This document shows, piece after piece, positions 24,507-33,532 of a stretch of DNA of 64,000 bases. Below the pieces are notes generated by a model. It was given only the letters and a program-made list of their open reading frames with translations, had not been told where the DNA came from and ran no database searches. The DNA is from Parapedobacter flavus. GTDB lineage: Bacteria > Bacteroidota > Bacteroidia > Sphingobacteriales > Sphingobacteriaceae. Made by a program: the position numbers and the translations under genes. The first letter of the stretch is position 1; each line of letters starts with the position of its first letter. Where the stretch lies: NCBI RefSeq assembly GCF_035818675.1, contig NZ_JAYKZZ010000006.1:124001-188000 (forward strand), read 5' to 3'.

Positions 24507-26492
24507 ATGACGAACCTGCGTGTGCCGATACGAATTAGTTGGTTGCTGTGCCTGGCCTTATTCCTGGCCGGTTGCAAAACGGATCGTATCGGCACACTTG
24601 CGTTACAGCGGGCAATGGTAGGTGACGTCGAGTTGGTGGTGGACGACGTTGTTGAGGGGCTGCCCACCGATCGCAGTATCACGCTGGCGTTTTCCGGCCC
24701 AGTCAATACCGCATCGGCCAATTCGGCTATTACGTTAAGCCACGATGGCGGCCAAGCGGAAATTAGCTTCGGCTTTCTTGCCGATGGAAGCACAGTTGTA
24801 GTGCATCCCACAGGGCCCTTGTTGAGCAATACCCTATATACGCTGGTTATTTCTGATCAATTGCAAGGCAGCGGCAGTAGCCATGGCCAAGCCTATAACA
24901 TCCGGTTTAAAACCGTGATGGAAGACTTGCAGGTCACGGCCGTCGAAGTAGGTGGAGCGTCTGTCGGCCAATCAACCGTACTGGTCGATGTGCCACTTGA
25001 TTTGGACATGACGATCCGGTTTTCCGGTCCGCTGGATGCCGAAGCGGCACAACAGGCCGTGACATTGGTCGGAGCTTCGGGAACGGTGAATCTTCAGATA
25101 GAACTCGCTGCGGATGGACGCTCAATGAGCTTAACAAGCAACGCGTCGCTGAAAGATTTCACGAAATTCACATTACAGATTTCGGATGAGCTGGCCGGGG
25201 CTGCCGGCGAAAGGTTCGGGGGGCTGGAACGGACATTATATACCGCCGCAGCGTCTGAACCGAAGTTCCCTGTCATTTCCGATGAGGAGCTGCTTACCTT
25301 GGTGCAACGGCAAACGTTCAAATATTTCTGGGATTTTGCCCATCCCGCCAGCGGCATGGCCCGTGAGCGCAATACGTCGGGCAACCTGGTCACCAGCGGT
25401 GGTTCGGGTTTTGGCGTAATGGCGCTTATCGTGGGTATGGAGCGGGGGTTTATTACGCGCGAGGGAGGGTTGGGGCGGCTGGCAACGATACTTTCTTTTT
25501 TGGAAACTGCTGATCGTTTCCATGGGGCGTGGTCGCATTGGATCAACGGAAATACGGGTCAAGCGATGCCTTTCAGCGCCAATGACAATGGTGGTGACCT
25601 GGTAGAGACATCGCTATTGATGCAGGGGCTGATCACCATGCGGCAATATCTCTCAGCCGGTACGCCAGCCGAAAAGCAACTCATCGACCGCATCAACGGC
25701 CTGTGGGAGTCCATAGAGTGGGATTGGTACCGACGCGGTGGCCAGGATGTACTCTATTGGCATTGGTCGCCGGATAAGGAATGGGCAATGAATCTGCCTA
25801 TAAGAGGCTGGAACGAATCCCTCATCACGTACGTATTGGCGGCGGCATCGCCTACGCAAGGTATTCCCGAAAGCGTATATACCAAAGGGTGGGCGCGCGA
25901 CGGCGCGATGCGCAATGGTAGCACGTATGAAGGTGTGGAGTTACCGCTTGGTCCGCCATCCGGTGGCCCCCTGTTTTTCAGCCAGTACTCTTTTTTGGGC
26001 ATCGATCCGCGTGGTTTGAATGATGCGTATGCTGACTACTGGGTCCAGAATGTCAGTCATACGTTGATTAATTATCGCTACTGCGAGCGCAACCCCCACA
26101 GCTTCGTGGGCTACGGCTCATCTGGTGCGTGGGGTCTCACGGCAAGCGACAGCCACGGCGGGTATTCCGCTCATTCGCCCACCAACGATCTGGGAGTAAT
26201 CACGCCTTCTGCGGCACTCAGTGCATTTCCGTACACACCCGAAGAGTCTATGGCGGCGTTGAAATTCTTCTATTACACCCTAGGCGACCGGCTGTGGGGA
26301 GCATATGGCTTTTACGATGCATTTAACGTCACCGAACAGTGGTTCGCCGATTCCTACCTCGCCATCGATCAAGGTCCGATTATCGCCATGATTGAAAACT
26401 ATCGCACAGGCTTGCTCTGGCACCTTTTTATGAGTGCGCCGGAAGTAAAATCAGGATTACGTAAACTGGGCTTTAACAGCCCCAAATTATAA
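24507..26492 (+). CDS. GH144-type beta-1,2-glucanase with N-terminal Ig-like domains
   Basis: A 661-aa lipoprotein (lipobox LFLAGC). Residues ~30-245 hold two bacterial Ig-like modules of the Big_5 kind, recognisable by the repeated pattern SITLAFSGPVNTASANSAITL and DMTIRFSGPLDAEAAQQAVTL. From ~250 to the end is a glucoamylase-like (alpha/alpha)6 domain: TLVQRQTFKYFWDFA, SGFGVMALIVGMERGFI, NDNGGDLVETSLLMQGL, VLYWHWSPD, LGIDPRGLNDAYADYW and AIDQGPIIAMIENYRTGLLW. Characterised members of this fold in Bacteroidota are GH144 endo-beta-1,2-glucanases or sophorose-releasing exo-enzymes. Its stop overlaps the start of a paralogue lacking the Ig modules. Confidence 0.87.
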   Translation: MTNLRVPIRISWLLCLALFLAGCKTDRIGTLALQRAMVGDVELVVDDVVEGLPTDRSITLAFSGPVNTASANSAITLSHDGGQAEISFGFLADGSTVVVHPTGPLLSNTLYTLVISDQLQGSGSSHGQAYNIRFKTVMEDLQVTAVEVGGASVGQSTVLVDVPLDLDMTIRFSGPLDAEAAQQAVTLVGASGTVNLQIELAADGRSMSLTSNASLKDFTKFTLQISDELAGAAGERFGGLERTLYTAAASEPKFPVISDEELLTLVQRQTFKYFWDFAHPASGMARERNTSGNLVTSGGSGFGVMALIVGMERGFITREGGLGRLATILSFLETADRFHGAWSHWINGNTGQAMPFSANDNGGDLVETSLLMQGLITMRQYLSAGTPAEKQLIDRINGLWESIEWDWYRRGGQDVLYWHWSPDKEWAMNLPIRGWNESLITYVLAAASPTQGIPESVYTKGWARDGAMRNGSTYEGVELPLGPPSGGPLFFSQYSFLGIDPRGLNDAYADYWVQNVSHTLINYRYCERNPHSFVGYGSSGAWGLTASDSHGGYSAHSPTNDLGVITPSAALSAFPYTPEESMAALKFFYYTLGDRLWGAYGFYDAFNVTEQWFADSYLAIDQGPIIAMIENYRTGLLWHLFMSAPEVKSGLRKLGFNSPKL

Positions 26493-27862
26493 TGTTAAAA
26501 CAAATCATGAATCATTACATCTATACGATATTAATAGCTACGGTAACATTAACCGCCTGCAACGGCGCCAACCAACAAAGTAGCAACCATAACGGTGATG
26601 CGTTGTCCGACGACTCCCTCCTCACGCTCGTGCAGCAGCAGACATTCCAGTACTTCTGGGATGGCGCCGAGCCGGTCTCGGGCCTTGCGCGTGAACGTAT
26701 CCACATCGATGGCGAATACGCGCAGAACGATCAAGAAGTCGTTACCATCGGGGGTAGCGGGTTCGGACTGATGGCCATCATCGTGGGTATGGAACGGGGG
26801 TTCATCACGCGCCAGGCCGGCGTAGACCGCTTTGAGAATGTACTCGACTACCTAGCGAAAGCCGACCGCTTCCATGGGGCATGGCCGCACTGGTTAGATG
26901 GCCCCACAGGTAAAGCTAAGCCGTTCAGCAAGAACGATAATGGCGGCGATATCGTTGAAACCGCTTTTATGGCGCAGGCGTTGATCTGCGTCAGGGAATA
27001 CTTCCAGCAGGGCAATGAACAAGAAAAGCAATTGGCTGCACGCGCCGATGCCCTCTGGAAAGCCATCGAATGGGACTGGTATCGGCAGTATGGGCAGAAT
27101 GTGCTGTACTGGCACTGGAGTCCCACAGCAGACTGGGCGGCAAACCACCCCATCCGGGGTTACGACGAATGTCTTATTACCTACGTGCTGGCGGCCTCGT
27201 CACCCACTTACGGGGTGCCTGCTGAAGTGTACCACGAGGGTTGGGCACGCGGGGGCGCCATCACCACGGATGCCGAGCGCTATGGCCATCCCATCATCCT
27301 CAAACACAACGTGCCGGATAGCAATGGGGTCGGACCGCTGTTCTGGTCACATTATTCGTACCTGGGCCTCGACCCGCGTGGCCTGAAAGATCAATATGCA
27401 GACTATTGGGAACTGAACCGTAACCACGCGCTTATCCATTACGACTACGCCATCGATAATCCAAAGGGCTACAAAGGGTATGGTTCACCTGCCGGTGGAT
27501 GGGGGTTTACCGCGAGCTACTCGGTGAAGGGATATGCAGCACATAACCCCGATAACGACCGTGGAGTGATTTCACCGACAGCGGCCTTGTCATCGCTCCC
27601 CTATACGCCGGAACACAGTATGGAAATGATCCGCTACCTTTACGAAGAGCTTGGCGATAAAGTATGGGGCAAGTACGGTTTTTACGATGCGTACAGCGAA
27701 ACGGAAAACTGGTACCCACAACGCTACTTGGCCATTGACCAGGGCCCCATCCCCGTCATGATCGAGAACCATCGAACGGGACTATTATGGGACTTATTTA
27801 TGGGGGCACCCGAAATTCAGGTTGGGTTGCGGAAACTGGGGTTTGAAAGCCCGAAGATATAA
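26492..27862 (+). CDS. GH144-type beta-1,2-glucanase, single domain
   Basis: A 456-aa lipoprotein (lipobox VTLTAC) consisting of one glucoamylase-like catalytic domain. It closely parallels the catalytic half of the preceding protein, from LTLVQQQTFQYFWDGA to the shared ending RKLGFESPK. It differs by an insert (IHIDGEYAQNDQEV) near the N-terminus and by ITTDAERYGHPIILKHN where the first has a shorter loop; both changes lie in loops likely to shape the substrate cleft. The ATG overlaps the previous TAA (TAATG), so the two are translationally coupled. An alternative ATG at 26507 also leaves a good signal peptide. An exo/endo split between the two is a reasonable guess. Confidence 0.87.
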   Translation: MLKQIMNHYIYTILIATVTLTACNGANQQSSNHNGDALSDDSLLTLVQQQTFQYFWDGAEPVSGLARERIHIDGEYAQNDQEVVTIGGSGFGLMAIIVGMERGFITRQAGVDRFENVLDYLAKADRFHGAWPHWLDGPTGKAKPFSKNDNGGDIVETAFMAQALICVREYFQQGNEQEKQLAARADALWKAIEWDWYRQYGQNVLYWHWSPTADWAANHPIRGYDECLITYVLAASSPTYGVPAEVYHEGWARGGAITTDAERYGHPIILKHNVPDSNGVGPLFWSHYSYLGLDPRGLKDQYADYWELNRNHALIHYDYAIDNPKGYKGYGSPAGGWGFTASYSVKGYAAHNPDNDRGVISPTAALSSLPYTPEHSMEMIRYLYEELGDKVWGKYGFYDAYSETENWYPQRYLAIDQGPIPVMIENHRTGLLWDLFMGAPEIQVGLRKLGFESPKI

Positions 27863-27880
27863 GGATGGAAGGATAAGGAT

Positions 27881-29650
27881 ATGGATGGTATTTGGAAATA
27901 TGTCCGGTTGCTTGCGGTAATCGGATGGATGCTTTGGGGTGGAATAGCCACGGCGCAGGCGCCCCGCACATACTGCAATCCGATAAATATCGACTACGGC
28001 TACACACCTATCCCCAATTTTTCGGAGTGGGGCTGCCACCGTGCCACGGCCGATCCGGTAATCGTAAACTATCAGGGCGACTACTACTTGTTTAGTACCA
28101 ACCAATGGGGCTACTGGTGGAGCAGTGACCTGTCCGATTGGCATTTCGTGTCCAAAAAATTCCTCCGGCCGTGGAACGGTGATGTCTACGATGAGTTGTG
28201 TGCACCTGCCGTGGGTATCGTGGGCGATACCATGCTCGTGTTCGGGTCTACATACACCGATAAATTTACCTTGTGGATGAGCACCAATCCCAAAGCAAAT
28301 GAATGGCAACCGCTGGTGGATTCCTTTTCCATCGGGGGGTGGGATCCCGACTTTTTCACCGACGATGATGGGCGCTTTTATATGTATAACGGTAGCAGCA
28401 ACCGTTATCCGCTGTATGGGATTGAACTCAATCGGCAGACCTTCGAACCGATTGGCACACGCAAAGAGGTCTATTTTCTGGAAAGCTGGCGCTACGGCTG
28501 GCAGCGCTTTGGCGAATACATGGATAATACGTTCCTCGATCCGTTTATCGAAGGAGCACATATGACCAAACATGGCGGAAGATATTACCTCCAATATGCC
28601 GCCCCCGGTACCGAATTCAGCGGCTATGCCGATGGGGTGGCTGTTGGCGACAGCCCCTTAGGTCCGTTTATCACGCAGTCTGATCCACTTAGCTATAAAC
28701 CCGGTGGTTTTGCACGTGGTGCTGGCCACGGGTCCACTTTCAAAGACAATGGCGGCAACTACTGGCACGTCGCTACCGTGGTACTGGGTGTCAAGAATAA
28801 TTTCGAGAGGCGCTTGGGGGTTTGGCCGGCAGGCTTTGACGCAGATGGCGTAATGTATGCAAATACCGCCTTTGGCGACTATCCGCACTACCTGCCCGAC
28901 GGACCTGCCGACCACCGGGAAAGCCGTTTCACGGGGTGGATGCTGCTCAATTACCAAAAGCCCGTTCAGGTGTCGTCCACGCTGGGCGCTGGTTACCCTG
29001 CGAATTACGCGGTCGACGAAAGTATGAAGACCTATTGGAGTGCTGCAACAGGCAACAAAGGCGAATGGGTGCAAAGTGACCTTGGTGAGGTGAGTACGGT
29101 GCATGCCGTGCAGGTCAATTACGCTGACCAGGATGTGGACAGCGCATTTCTTGGGAAAATGAATGGCATTTACCACCAGTACGTGTTGTCTTATTCGGAA
29201 GATGGCCGCAACTGGAGCGTGCTTGTTGATAAAAGCCGAAACCAAACGGATGTACCCCACGATTATGTGGAGCTCCCACAGCCGGTGAAAGCCCGTTATA
29301 TCAAATTGGAAAACATACACATGCCAACCGGTAAGTTCGCCATCAGCGGCCTTCGGATTTTTGGTCGGGGACAGGGGAGCGAACCGGCGGCCGTCGATGA
29401 TTTCATCATTATGCGCACGGAGAAAGATAAGCGCAGTACCTGGATCAAGTGGAGCCCAGTGGATGATGCCTATGCTTATAACATCTATACCGGGCTTGCT
29501 CCGGATAAACTGTATAATTGCATTATGGTGCACGGCGCCAATGAGTATTACTACAAAGCGATGGATAGGCAAAAGCCCTATTATTTTGCAATTGAGGCCA
29601 TCAATGAGAATGGGATCTCCGCGAGGAGCGAGGTGAAACGGATTGATTAA
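27881..29650 (+). CDS. GH43-like beta-propeller enzyme with discoidin domain
   Basis: A 589-aa exported protein (signal VIGWMLWGGIATAQA). Residues ~25-340 show the five-bladed GH43 pattern: ATADPVIVNYQGDYYLF (candidate base Asp), GGWDPDFFTDDDGRFYMYNG (Asp modulator) and DPFIEGAHMTKHGGRYYL (candidate acid Glu). Residues ~350-490 are an F5/8 type C (discoidin) carbohydrate-binding domain (YAVDESMKTYWSAATGNKGEWVQ; KARYIKLENIHMPTGKFAI), and the last ~80 look Fn3-like. GH43 enzymes remove arabinose, xylose or galactose units; the exact specificity is not readable. It lies inside the PUL, suggesting side-chain removal. Confidence 0.82.
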   Translation: MDGIWKYVRLLAVIGWMLWGGIATAQAPRTYCNPINIDYGYTPIPNFSEWGCHRATADPVIVNYQGDYYLFSTNQWGYWWSSDLSDWHFVSKKFLRPWNGDVYDELCAPAVGIVGDTMLVFGSTYTDKFTLWMSTNPKANEWQPLVDSFSIGGWDPDFFTDDDGRFYMYNGSSNRYPLYGIELNRQTFEPIGTRKEVYFLESWRYGWQRFGEYMDNTFLDPFIEGAHMTKHGGRYYLQYAAPGTEFSGYADGVAVGDSPLGPFITQSDPLSYKPGGFARGAGHGSTFKDNGGNYWHVATVVLGVKNNFERRLGVWPAGFDADGVMYANTAFGDYPHYLPDGPADHRESRFTGWMLLNYQKPVQVSSTLGAGYPANYAVDESMKTYWSAATGNKGEWVQSDLGEVSTVHAVQVNYADQDVDSAFLGKMNGIYHQYVLSYSEDGRNWSVLVDKSRNQTDVPHDYVELPQPVKARYIKLENIHMPTGKFAISGLRIFGRGQGSEPAAVDDFIIMRTEKDKRSTWIKWSPVDDAYAYNIYTGLAPDKLYNCIMVHGANEYYYKAMDRQKPYYFAIEAINENGISARSEVKRID

Positions 29651-29662
29651 AATAAGCAAGTC

Positions 29663-31162
29663 ATGAAACAAATCTATCTTTTTTTCGTGTTATGTGTTTG
29701 TGGTACTGCCTTATGGGCGCAAACACCATCCAGCAAACCTTATAATGTCGTGTTCATCTTAAGCGATGACCATCGGTATGATTTCATGGGTTTCATGGAT
29801 AAGGTGCCGGGGCTGGAAACGCCCAACATGGACCGCATGGCAAAAGAGGGCGCGCACCTTCGAAATGCATTTGTCAGCACCGCACTGTGCTCCCCCAGTC
29901 GGGCATCCATCCTTACCGGGCAATATGCACACACGCATACCATCGTGGATAATAACGCTCCCATGCCCCAGGGGCTCACTTTTTTCCCGCAATACATGCA
30001 GCAACAGGGTTACAAAACAGGGTTTTTCGGTAAATGGCACATGGGCCACGAAGGTAGCGGCAAGCAGCCCGGTTTTGACCAATGGGTAAGTTTTCGCGGA
30101 CAAGGGGTGTATTACTCGCCGACCTTCAACATCAACGGTGAGGAGATCAAGCAGCCGGAAGGCAGTTATACCACCGACCTGCTTACCGATTATGCGCTCG
30201 ATTGGCTCGAGACACTCGACCGCGACCAGCCGTTTTTCGTTTACCTGTCGCACAAGGGTGTGCACGCCGAGTTTAACCCCGCCGAGCGGCATCGCGGAAG
30301 CTACAAAGACATGCCCATTATCGTTCCCCCGTCGATGTACCTCACCGCTACCGATAGCAGCATGCATGTAGGCGTGGAGACACCCTATGACGGTCCCGTT
30401 AACTTAGATGGTATTCCCGATTGGGTGCGTAAGCAACGGTACAGCTGGCACGGCGTGGATCACATGTATGATGGAACGATTGCCTTTGAAGATTTTTACC
30501 GGCAGTACTGCGAGACGCTGCGCAGTGTCGATGAAAGCATCGGCAGTGTAATCAAATGGCTCGAACAAAAGGGATTAGCCGAAAATACACTCGTTATTTA
30601 CATGGGCGACAATGGCTTCTTATTTGGTGAGCACGGACTGATTGATAAGCGCAATGCGTATGAAGCCTCCATGCGCGTGCCGCTGCTGGCATGGTCGCCC
30701 AAATTGATAAAACCACAAACGGAAATCGGCCAGATGGTGATGAACGTGGATATTGGTCCTACCATCCTCGATATTGCCGGTATTGAAAAACCGACGCAGA
30801 TGCAAGGCTATTCCTTCCTACCGTTGCTGCAAGGAAACCAAATCGCCGGGTGGCGAAACAAAGTCTTTTACGAATATTATTGGGAGTGGGCCTTTCCGCA
30901 GACCCCAACGGTTTTTGCTATCCGCACCGACCGCTATAAATATATCTTCAATCACGGACTATGGGACACCAATGAGCTGTACGACCTGGAGACAGATCCG
31001 TATGAGATGAACAACCTCATCCGTGACCCGGAGTCGCAGGAAATGGCCGGACAGCTCAAACGGGAACTGTGGGACTGGCTGGAATCTACCGATGGTTTGC
31101 AGATTCCGCTTAAGAAAATTTACCAGAAACGTATTGACCACCGCTATCGCGGAACGTATTGA
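29663..31162 (+). CDS. S1-family sulfatase
   Basis: An exported type I sulfatase of 499 aa (signal LFFVLCVCGTALWA). The formylglycine motif is CSPSR with Cys76, within LCSPSRASILTG. Other family residues are LSDDHRYD near 34, GFFGKWHMGHEG, and GDNGFLFGEHGLIDKR with the second metal-site residues. The C-terminal part has the usual YEYYWEWAFPQTPTVFAI and TDRYKYIFNHG strands. It hydrolyses sulfate esters on a glycan. The Cys must be oxidised by a maturase, which is not in this window. It starts 12 nt after the GH43-like gene, so it is part of the same operon, pointing to a sulfated substrate. Confidence 0.93.
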   Translation: MKQIYLFFVLCVCGTALWAQTPSSKPYNVVFILSDDHRYDFMGFMDKVPGLETPNMDRMAKEGAHLRNAFVSTALCSPSRASILTGQYAHTHTIVDNNAPMPQGLTFFPQYMQQQGYKTGFFGKWHMGHEGSGKQPGFDQWVSFRGQGVYYSPTFNINGEEIKQPEGSYTTDLLTDYALDWLETLDRDQPFFVYLSHKGVHAEFNPAERHRGSYKDMPIIVPPSMYLTATDSSMHVGVETPYDGPVNLDGIPDWVRKQRYSWHGVDHMYDGTIAFEDFYRQYCETLRSVDESIGSVIKWLEQKGLAENTLVIYMGDNGFLFGEHGLIDKRNAYEASMRVPLLAWSPKLIKPQTEIGQMVMNVDIGPTILDIAGIEKPTQMQGYSFLPLLQGNQIAGWRNKVFYEYYWEWAFPQTPTVFAIRTDRYKYIFNHGLWDTNELYDLETDPYEMNNLIRDPESQEMAGQLKRELWDWLESTDGLQIPLKKIYQKRIDHRYRGTY

Positions 31163-31231
31163 GGATGGCCTGCAAAAAGGAAGGATCCGAACATGAGGCG
31201 GTAAGGGAGGTTCAAAATTAATAGGGAAAAG

Positions 31232-33526
31232 ATGAATGTGCGAACACAGGTCCCCTTGTTGGGGACAATCATGATGGTCGGTTTACCGACGCTGCAAGTA
31301 GAGGCACAATCAAGTGCAGAGATGGACCGTTTTATAGGTGGCCTGATGCAACAGATGACCATCGAGGAAAAGATTGGTCAGCTGAACCTGGTCACGGCAG
31401 GTGAAGTGACCACCGGGTCGGTGGTGAGCACCGGCGTGGAAGCCAAAATAAAAGAAGGAAAGATCGGCGGCATCTTCAGCATAACGACGCCTCAACGTAT
31501 CCGTGCAGCGCAGGAGCTGGCTGTCAACCAATCGCGGCTCAAGATCCCATTGATTTTTGGCCTGGATGTTATCCACGGCTATAAGACCATCTTTCCCATT
31601 CCCTTGGGGCTCGCCGCTACATGGGACCTCGGCCTGATCGAGGAGACGGCCCGGATTTCGGCCGTGGAAGCATCCGCCGATGGGCTCAACTGGACGTTTT
31701 CGCCAATGGTCGACATTTCGCGCGATCCACGATGGGGGCGCATATCCGAGGGATCGGGTGAGGACACGTATTTGACCGCACGCATCGCTGAGGCAATGGT
31801 GCACGGTTATCAGGGCGATGACCTCGCCGCAGACAATACACTCATGGCCTGCGTGAAGCATTTTGCATTGTATGGGGCCGCCGAAGCCGGGCGCGACTAC
31901 AACACGACCGATATGAGCCTGCACCGCATGTACAACGAGTACCTGCCACCATATAAGGCCGCGATCGATGCCGGGGCGGGGAGTGTGATGACATCGTTCA
32001 ACGACATCAATGGGGTGCCGGCCACCGCCAACAAATGGCTGATGACGGATGTTCTTCGCGACCAATGGGGGTTCGATGGCTTGGTGGTAACGGATTATAC
32101 GGCCATCAATGAGCTGGTGGCTCATGGCTTGGGCGATTTGCAGGAGGTTTCCGCACGTTCGCTCAAAGCGGGTGTCGATATGGATATGGTGGGCGAGGGG
32201 TTTCTCACCACACTGAAGAAATCATTGGATGAAGGCAAAGTACGCGAAGCGGACATCGATCGGGCCTGCCGACTCGTTTTAGAGGCGAAGTATAAATTAG
32301 GATTGTTTGATGATCCTTTCCGCTATTGCAATCCTGAACGCGCCGAAGCGGCTATTCTCCACCCGGGCCATCTGGCCAAGGCACGGGAGGCGGCCGGGAA
32401 ATCATTCGTGCTGCTCAAAAATGACCAGCACCTGCTGCCGTTGAAAAAAACAGGTACCGTAGCGCTGATCGGTCCTTTGGCCAATACAGGTAGCAACATG
32501 CCTGGTACGTGGAGCGTAAGCGCCGACTTGGAAAACACACCTTCGCTCCTGGAAGGCATGCGGGAAGCGTTGGGTAACAGGGTCAACATCATCCACCACC
32601 AGGGGTCGAACCTGCTGGAAGACGCCAGCTACCAAGAGCGGGCGACGATGTTCGGCCGTACCATTCCGCGCGATGAGCGTCCGGAGGCCGACATCCTGGC
32701 CGAGGCGGTGGCCACCGCACAACAGGCCGACGTCATCGTCGCTGCCTTGGGCGAAAGCTCGGAGATGAGTGGCGAATCGTCGAGCCGCACGGATATCCGG
32801 GTCCCCGCCGTGCAACAGCGGTTGTTGGCGGAGCTGCTGAAAACGGGTAAGCCCGTCGTATTGGTCCTGTTTACAGGTAGACCACTTGTACTCACTTGGG
32901 AGCATGAAAACGTACCCGCCATCCTTAATGTATGGTTTGGCGGTACCGAAACGGGCAAGGCCGTGGCCGACGTGCTGTTCGGCGACGTGAACCCATCGGG
33001 CAAGTTGCCCGCCACATTTCCCCAGCACGTGGGACAGGTACCCTTATACTACAGCCATAAGAATACCGGCCGGCCGCTTGCCGAGGGGCAGTGGTTCGAG
33101 AAATTCCGCTCCAACTACCTCGATGTGAGTAACGAGCCGCTATATCCTTTTGGTTATGGCTTGAGCTATACCACGTTTGCCTATGGAGATATGGCCCTAA
33201 GCAGGGATACCCTACAGCCAACGGATACGCTCGAACTGAGCGTGGACGTGCGCAACACGGGCAATGTTGCCGGTGAAGAGGTGGTGCAACTCTATATCCA
33301 CGATGTGGTAGGCTCGGTAACACGGCCAGTGAAAGAACTGAAGGGTTTCCAGAAGGTCCGATTGGAACCTGGCCAGTCGAAACGCGTGGTTTTCAGCCTG
33401 ACGGTCGACGACCTGAAATTTTACAATGCCCAGTTGGATTATGTTGCCGAGCCCGGCGAGTTCGTGCTAGCTGTCGGCACGAACTCGCGCGATGTACAGG
33501 AGCGCCGGTTTGTATTGGCCGATTAA
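31232..33526 (+). CDS. GH3 beta-glucosidase (BglX-like)
   Basis: A 764-aa periplasmic enzyme that releases terminal beta-glucose. It has a signal peptide, then the GH3 N-terminal barrel with GLDVIHGYKTIFPIPLGLAA, CVKHFALYGAAEAGRDYN and the nucleophile Asp288 in GLVVTDYTA. The C-terminal alpha/beta domain carries VALIGPLANT and SSEMSGESSSR, where the acid residue is expected, and an Fn3-like tail (ELSVDVRNTGNVAGEEVVQLYIHD) ends it. Domain order and length equal BglX and the sophorose-active GH3 enzymes of Bacteroidota. It is the last PUL gene, 69 nt after the sulfatase, and would finish degradation of glucan oligomers. Confidence 0.94.
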   Translation: MNVRTQVPLLGTIMMVGLPTLQVEAQSSAEMDRFIGGLMQQMTIEEKIGQLNLVTAGEVTTGSVVSTGVEAKIKEGKIGGIFSITTPQRIRAAQELAVNQSRLKIPLIFGLDVIHGYKTIFPIPLGLAATWDLGLIEETARISAVEASADGLNWTFSPMVDISRDPRWGRISEGSGEDTYLTARIAEAMVHGYQGDDLAADNTLMACVKHFALYGAAEAGRDYNTTDMSLHRMYNEYLPPYKAAIDAGAGSVMTSFNDINGVPATANKWLMTDVLRDQWGFDGLVVTDYTAINELVAHGLGDLQEVSARSLKAGVDMDMVGEGFLTTLKKSLDEGKVREADIDRACRLVLEAKYKLGLFDDPFRYCNPERAEAAILHPGHLAKAREAAGKSFVLLKNDQHLLPLKKTGTVALIGPLANTGSNMPGTWSVSADLENTPSLLEGMREALGNRVNIIHHQGSNLLEDASYQERATMFGRTIPRDERPEADILAEAVATAQQADVIVAALGESSEMSGESSSRTDIRVPAVQQRLLAELLKTGKPVVLVLFTGRPLVLTWEHENVPAILNVWFGGTETGKAVADVLFGDVNPSGKLPATFPQHVGQVPLYYSHKNTGRPLAEGQWFEKFRSNYLDVSNEPLYPFGYGLSYTTFAYGDMALSRDTLQPTDTLELSVDVRNTGNVAGEEVVQLYIHDVVGSVTRPVKELKGFQKVRLEPGQSKRVVFSLTVDDLKFYNAQLDYVAEPGEFVLAVGTNSRDVQERRFVLAD

Positions 33527-33532
33527 GGCGGG

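Noticed and set aside
24507..27862. The two glucanase genes as one gene broken by a frameshift
   Set aside because: Each has its own lipoprotein signal and a full catalytic domain with the same ending, so this is a duplication.
28658..29671. 337-codon reading frame on the minus strand inside the GH43-like gene
   Set aside because: Antisense to conserved GH43 and discoidin motifs; the residue composition looks like a shadow frame.
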